Source: Nanobdellota archaeon (GTDB taxonomy: Archaea; Nanobdellota; Nanobdellia; Pacearchaeales; GW2011-AR1). From it: DNA of 48,887 nucleotides. Positions within the stretch are counted from its first letter, which is position 1. The number at the start of each line of letters is the position of its first letter. A program made the translations under genes and the position numbers. Of this stretch, positions 48,496 to 48,887 are shown in pieces. The notes under the pieces are model-generated. The model was not told where the DNA came from. It was given only the letters and a program-made list of their open reading frames with translations, and did no database searches. The stretch spans positions 169,697 through 218,583 of the forward strand of contig JAHJSH010000029.1 in assembly GCA_018830525.1 (NCBI GenBank). Direction: 5' to 3'.

Positions 48496-48887
48496 AAAGA
48501 GGATTAGTTTTGTTAGTGATTTTATTTAGTTTGAGTTTTGTTTCTGCGGTTGATGATGCGAATATCTTTGGGCATAAGATGACTGAGATTGCTTGGGGGG
48601 ATGGAAGTACTTGTAGTAGTGGAGTTATCACGGGGATAAGTAGTTCAGGGACGGCGGCTTGTGGTGTTTCTACTGCTAATTCTTTGGCTGCATTAGATGG
48701 AACTCCGGCTCAAGCGGTTTATGTTGATAATGATGGGAGGGTCGGTATTGGGATGACGGCACCTGATGTACCTCTTAGCGTAGCAGGAAATGTAAGGGCA
48801 TTGAATTTTATAGGACCAGAGGATATTCAGTTCGGTATTTATACTAATAAAGATTATTCTTCCGGAGCGGCGATTCAATTTTATGGA
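48492..48887 (+). CDS. Secreted protein with tail-fibre-like motif, cut by the window end
   Basis: This incomplete ORF starts with an ATG overlapping the previous stop (ATGA) and has a signal peptide ('LVLLVILFSLSFVSA'). Within the 132 codons present is 'DGRVGIGMTAPDVPLSVAGN', a motif widespread in tail-fibre, adhesin and S-layer-associated proteins. The remainder, and thus the fold, lies outside the window. Confidence 0.6.
   Translation, partial: MKRGLVLLVILFSLSFVSAVDDANIFGHKMTEIAWGDGSTCSSGVITGISSSGTAACGVSTANSLAALDGTPAQAVYVDNDGRVGIGMTAPDVPLSVAGNVRALNFIGPEDIQFGIYTNKDYSSGAAIQFYG

Noticed and set aside
1-48887. CRISPR array or restriction/defence island
   Set aside because: No regularly spaced repeats and no Cas, restriction or toxin-nuclease genes were seen; the RHH-like gene lacks a toxin partner.

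Overview
This window looks like chromosomal DNA of an archaeon, most likely a DPANN lineage of the Woesearchaeota/Pacearchaeota type; the phylum is my inference from gene style, not a marker-gene placement. Archaeal information-processing genes are clear: RadA, RPA-type single-strand binding protein, aEF1-beta with its zinc-ribbon neighbour, the S27e / aIF2-alpha / Nop10 cluster, S15 next to a RecJ-like DHH phosphoesterase, Bud32, SRP54 and tRNA-Gln(UUG). Many genes have an archaeal TATA box about 26 nt before the start codon and no Shine-Dalgarno, as expected for leaderless transcripts.

Layout. 1-4.7 kb: PRC-barrel protein, a large pilin-like LamG surface protein, and three tandem related membrane proteins. 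4.8-6.1 kb: two coiled-coil proteins on the minus strand. 6.2-22.8 kb: a type IV pilus / archaellum-like locus with the secretion ATPase (GspE/TadA/FlaI class), the polytopic platform protein (TadC/FlaJ class), about ten small or mid-sized ORFs with prepilin-like N-termini packed end to end, and a prepilin peptidase. 22.8-25.6 kb: HIT-like protein, aEF1-beta, RPA and a YdjM-like membrane protein. 25.6-31.1 kb: RadA. 31.3-36.4 kb: a very long Cys-rich secreted repeat protein, broken by one in-frame TAA, and a small membrane-anchored surface protein. 36.7-40.5 kb: family-4 uracil-DNA glycosylase, translation genes, RecJ-like protein and S15. 40.6-42.3 kb: tRNA-Gln followed by a DUF4143-type ATPase between short direct repeats. 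42.4-47.6 kb: Bud32, membrane and HEPN/DUF4145-like proteins, and SRP54. 47.7-48.9 kb: membrane/secreted proteins, the last cut by the window edge.

The most striking feature is inteins. Three NTPase genes carry six complete inteins (GspE-like ATPase two, RadA three, SRP54 one), together 3,212 codons or about 20% of the window. Each has Cys or Ser at position 1, a C-terminal His-Asn, a Ser/Thr +1 residue and two LAGLIDADG-type endonuclease motifs, and removing them restores uninterrupted hosts of 756, 359 and 453 residues. In all three genes one intein sits at the same place, between Lys and Thr of the P-loop (GK^T). Several inteins also carry extra helix-turn-helix-like segments.

The surface biology appears linked: the pilus-type ATPase, platform protein and peptidase would process and assemble the pilin-like proteins, and the LamG protein carries a similar N-terminus and may use the same machinery. 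Intergenic regions hold several candidate structured elements (paired repeats near 4.7 and 31.2 kb, tandem hairpins near 16.5 kb, a complex stem-loop region near 40.0 kb).
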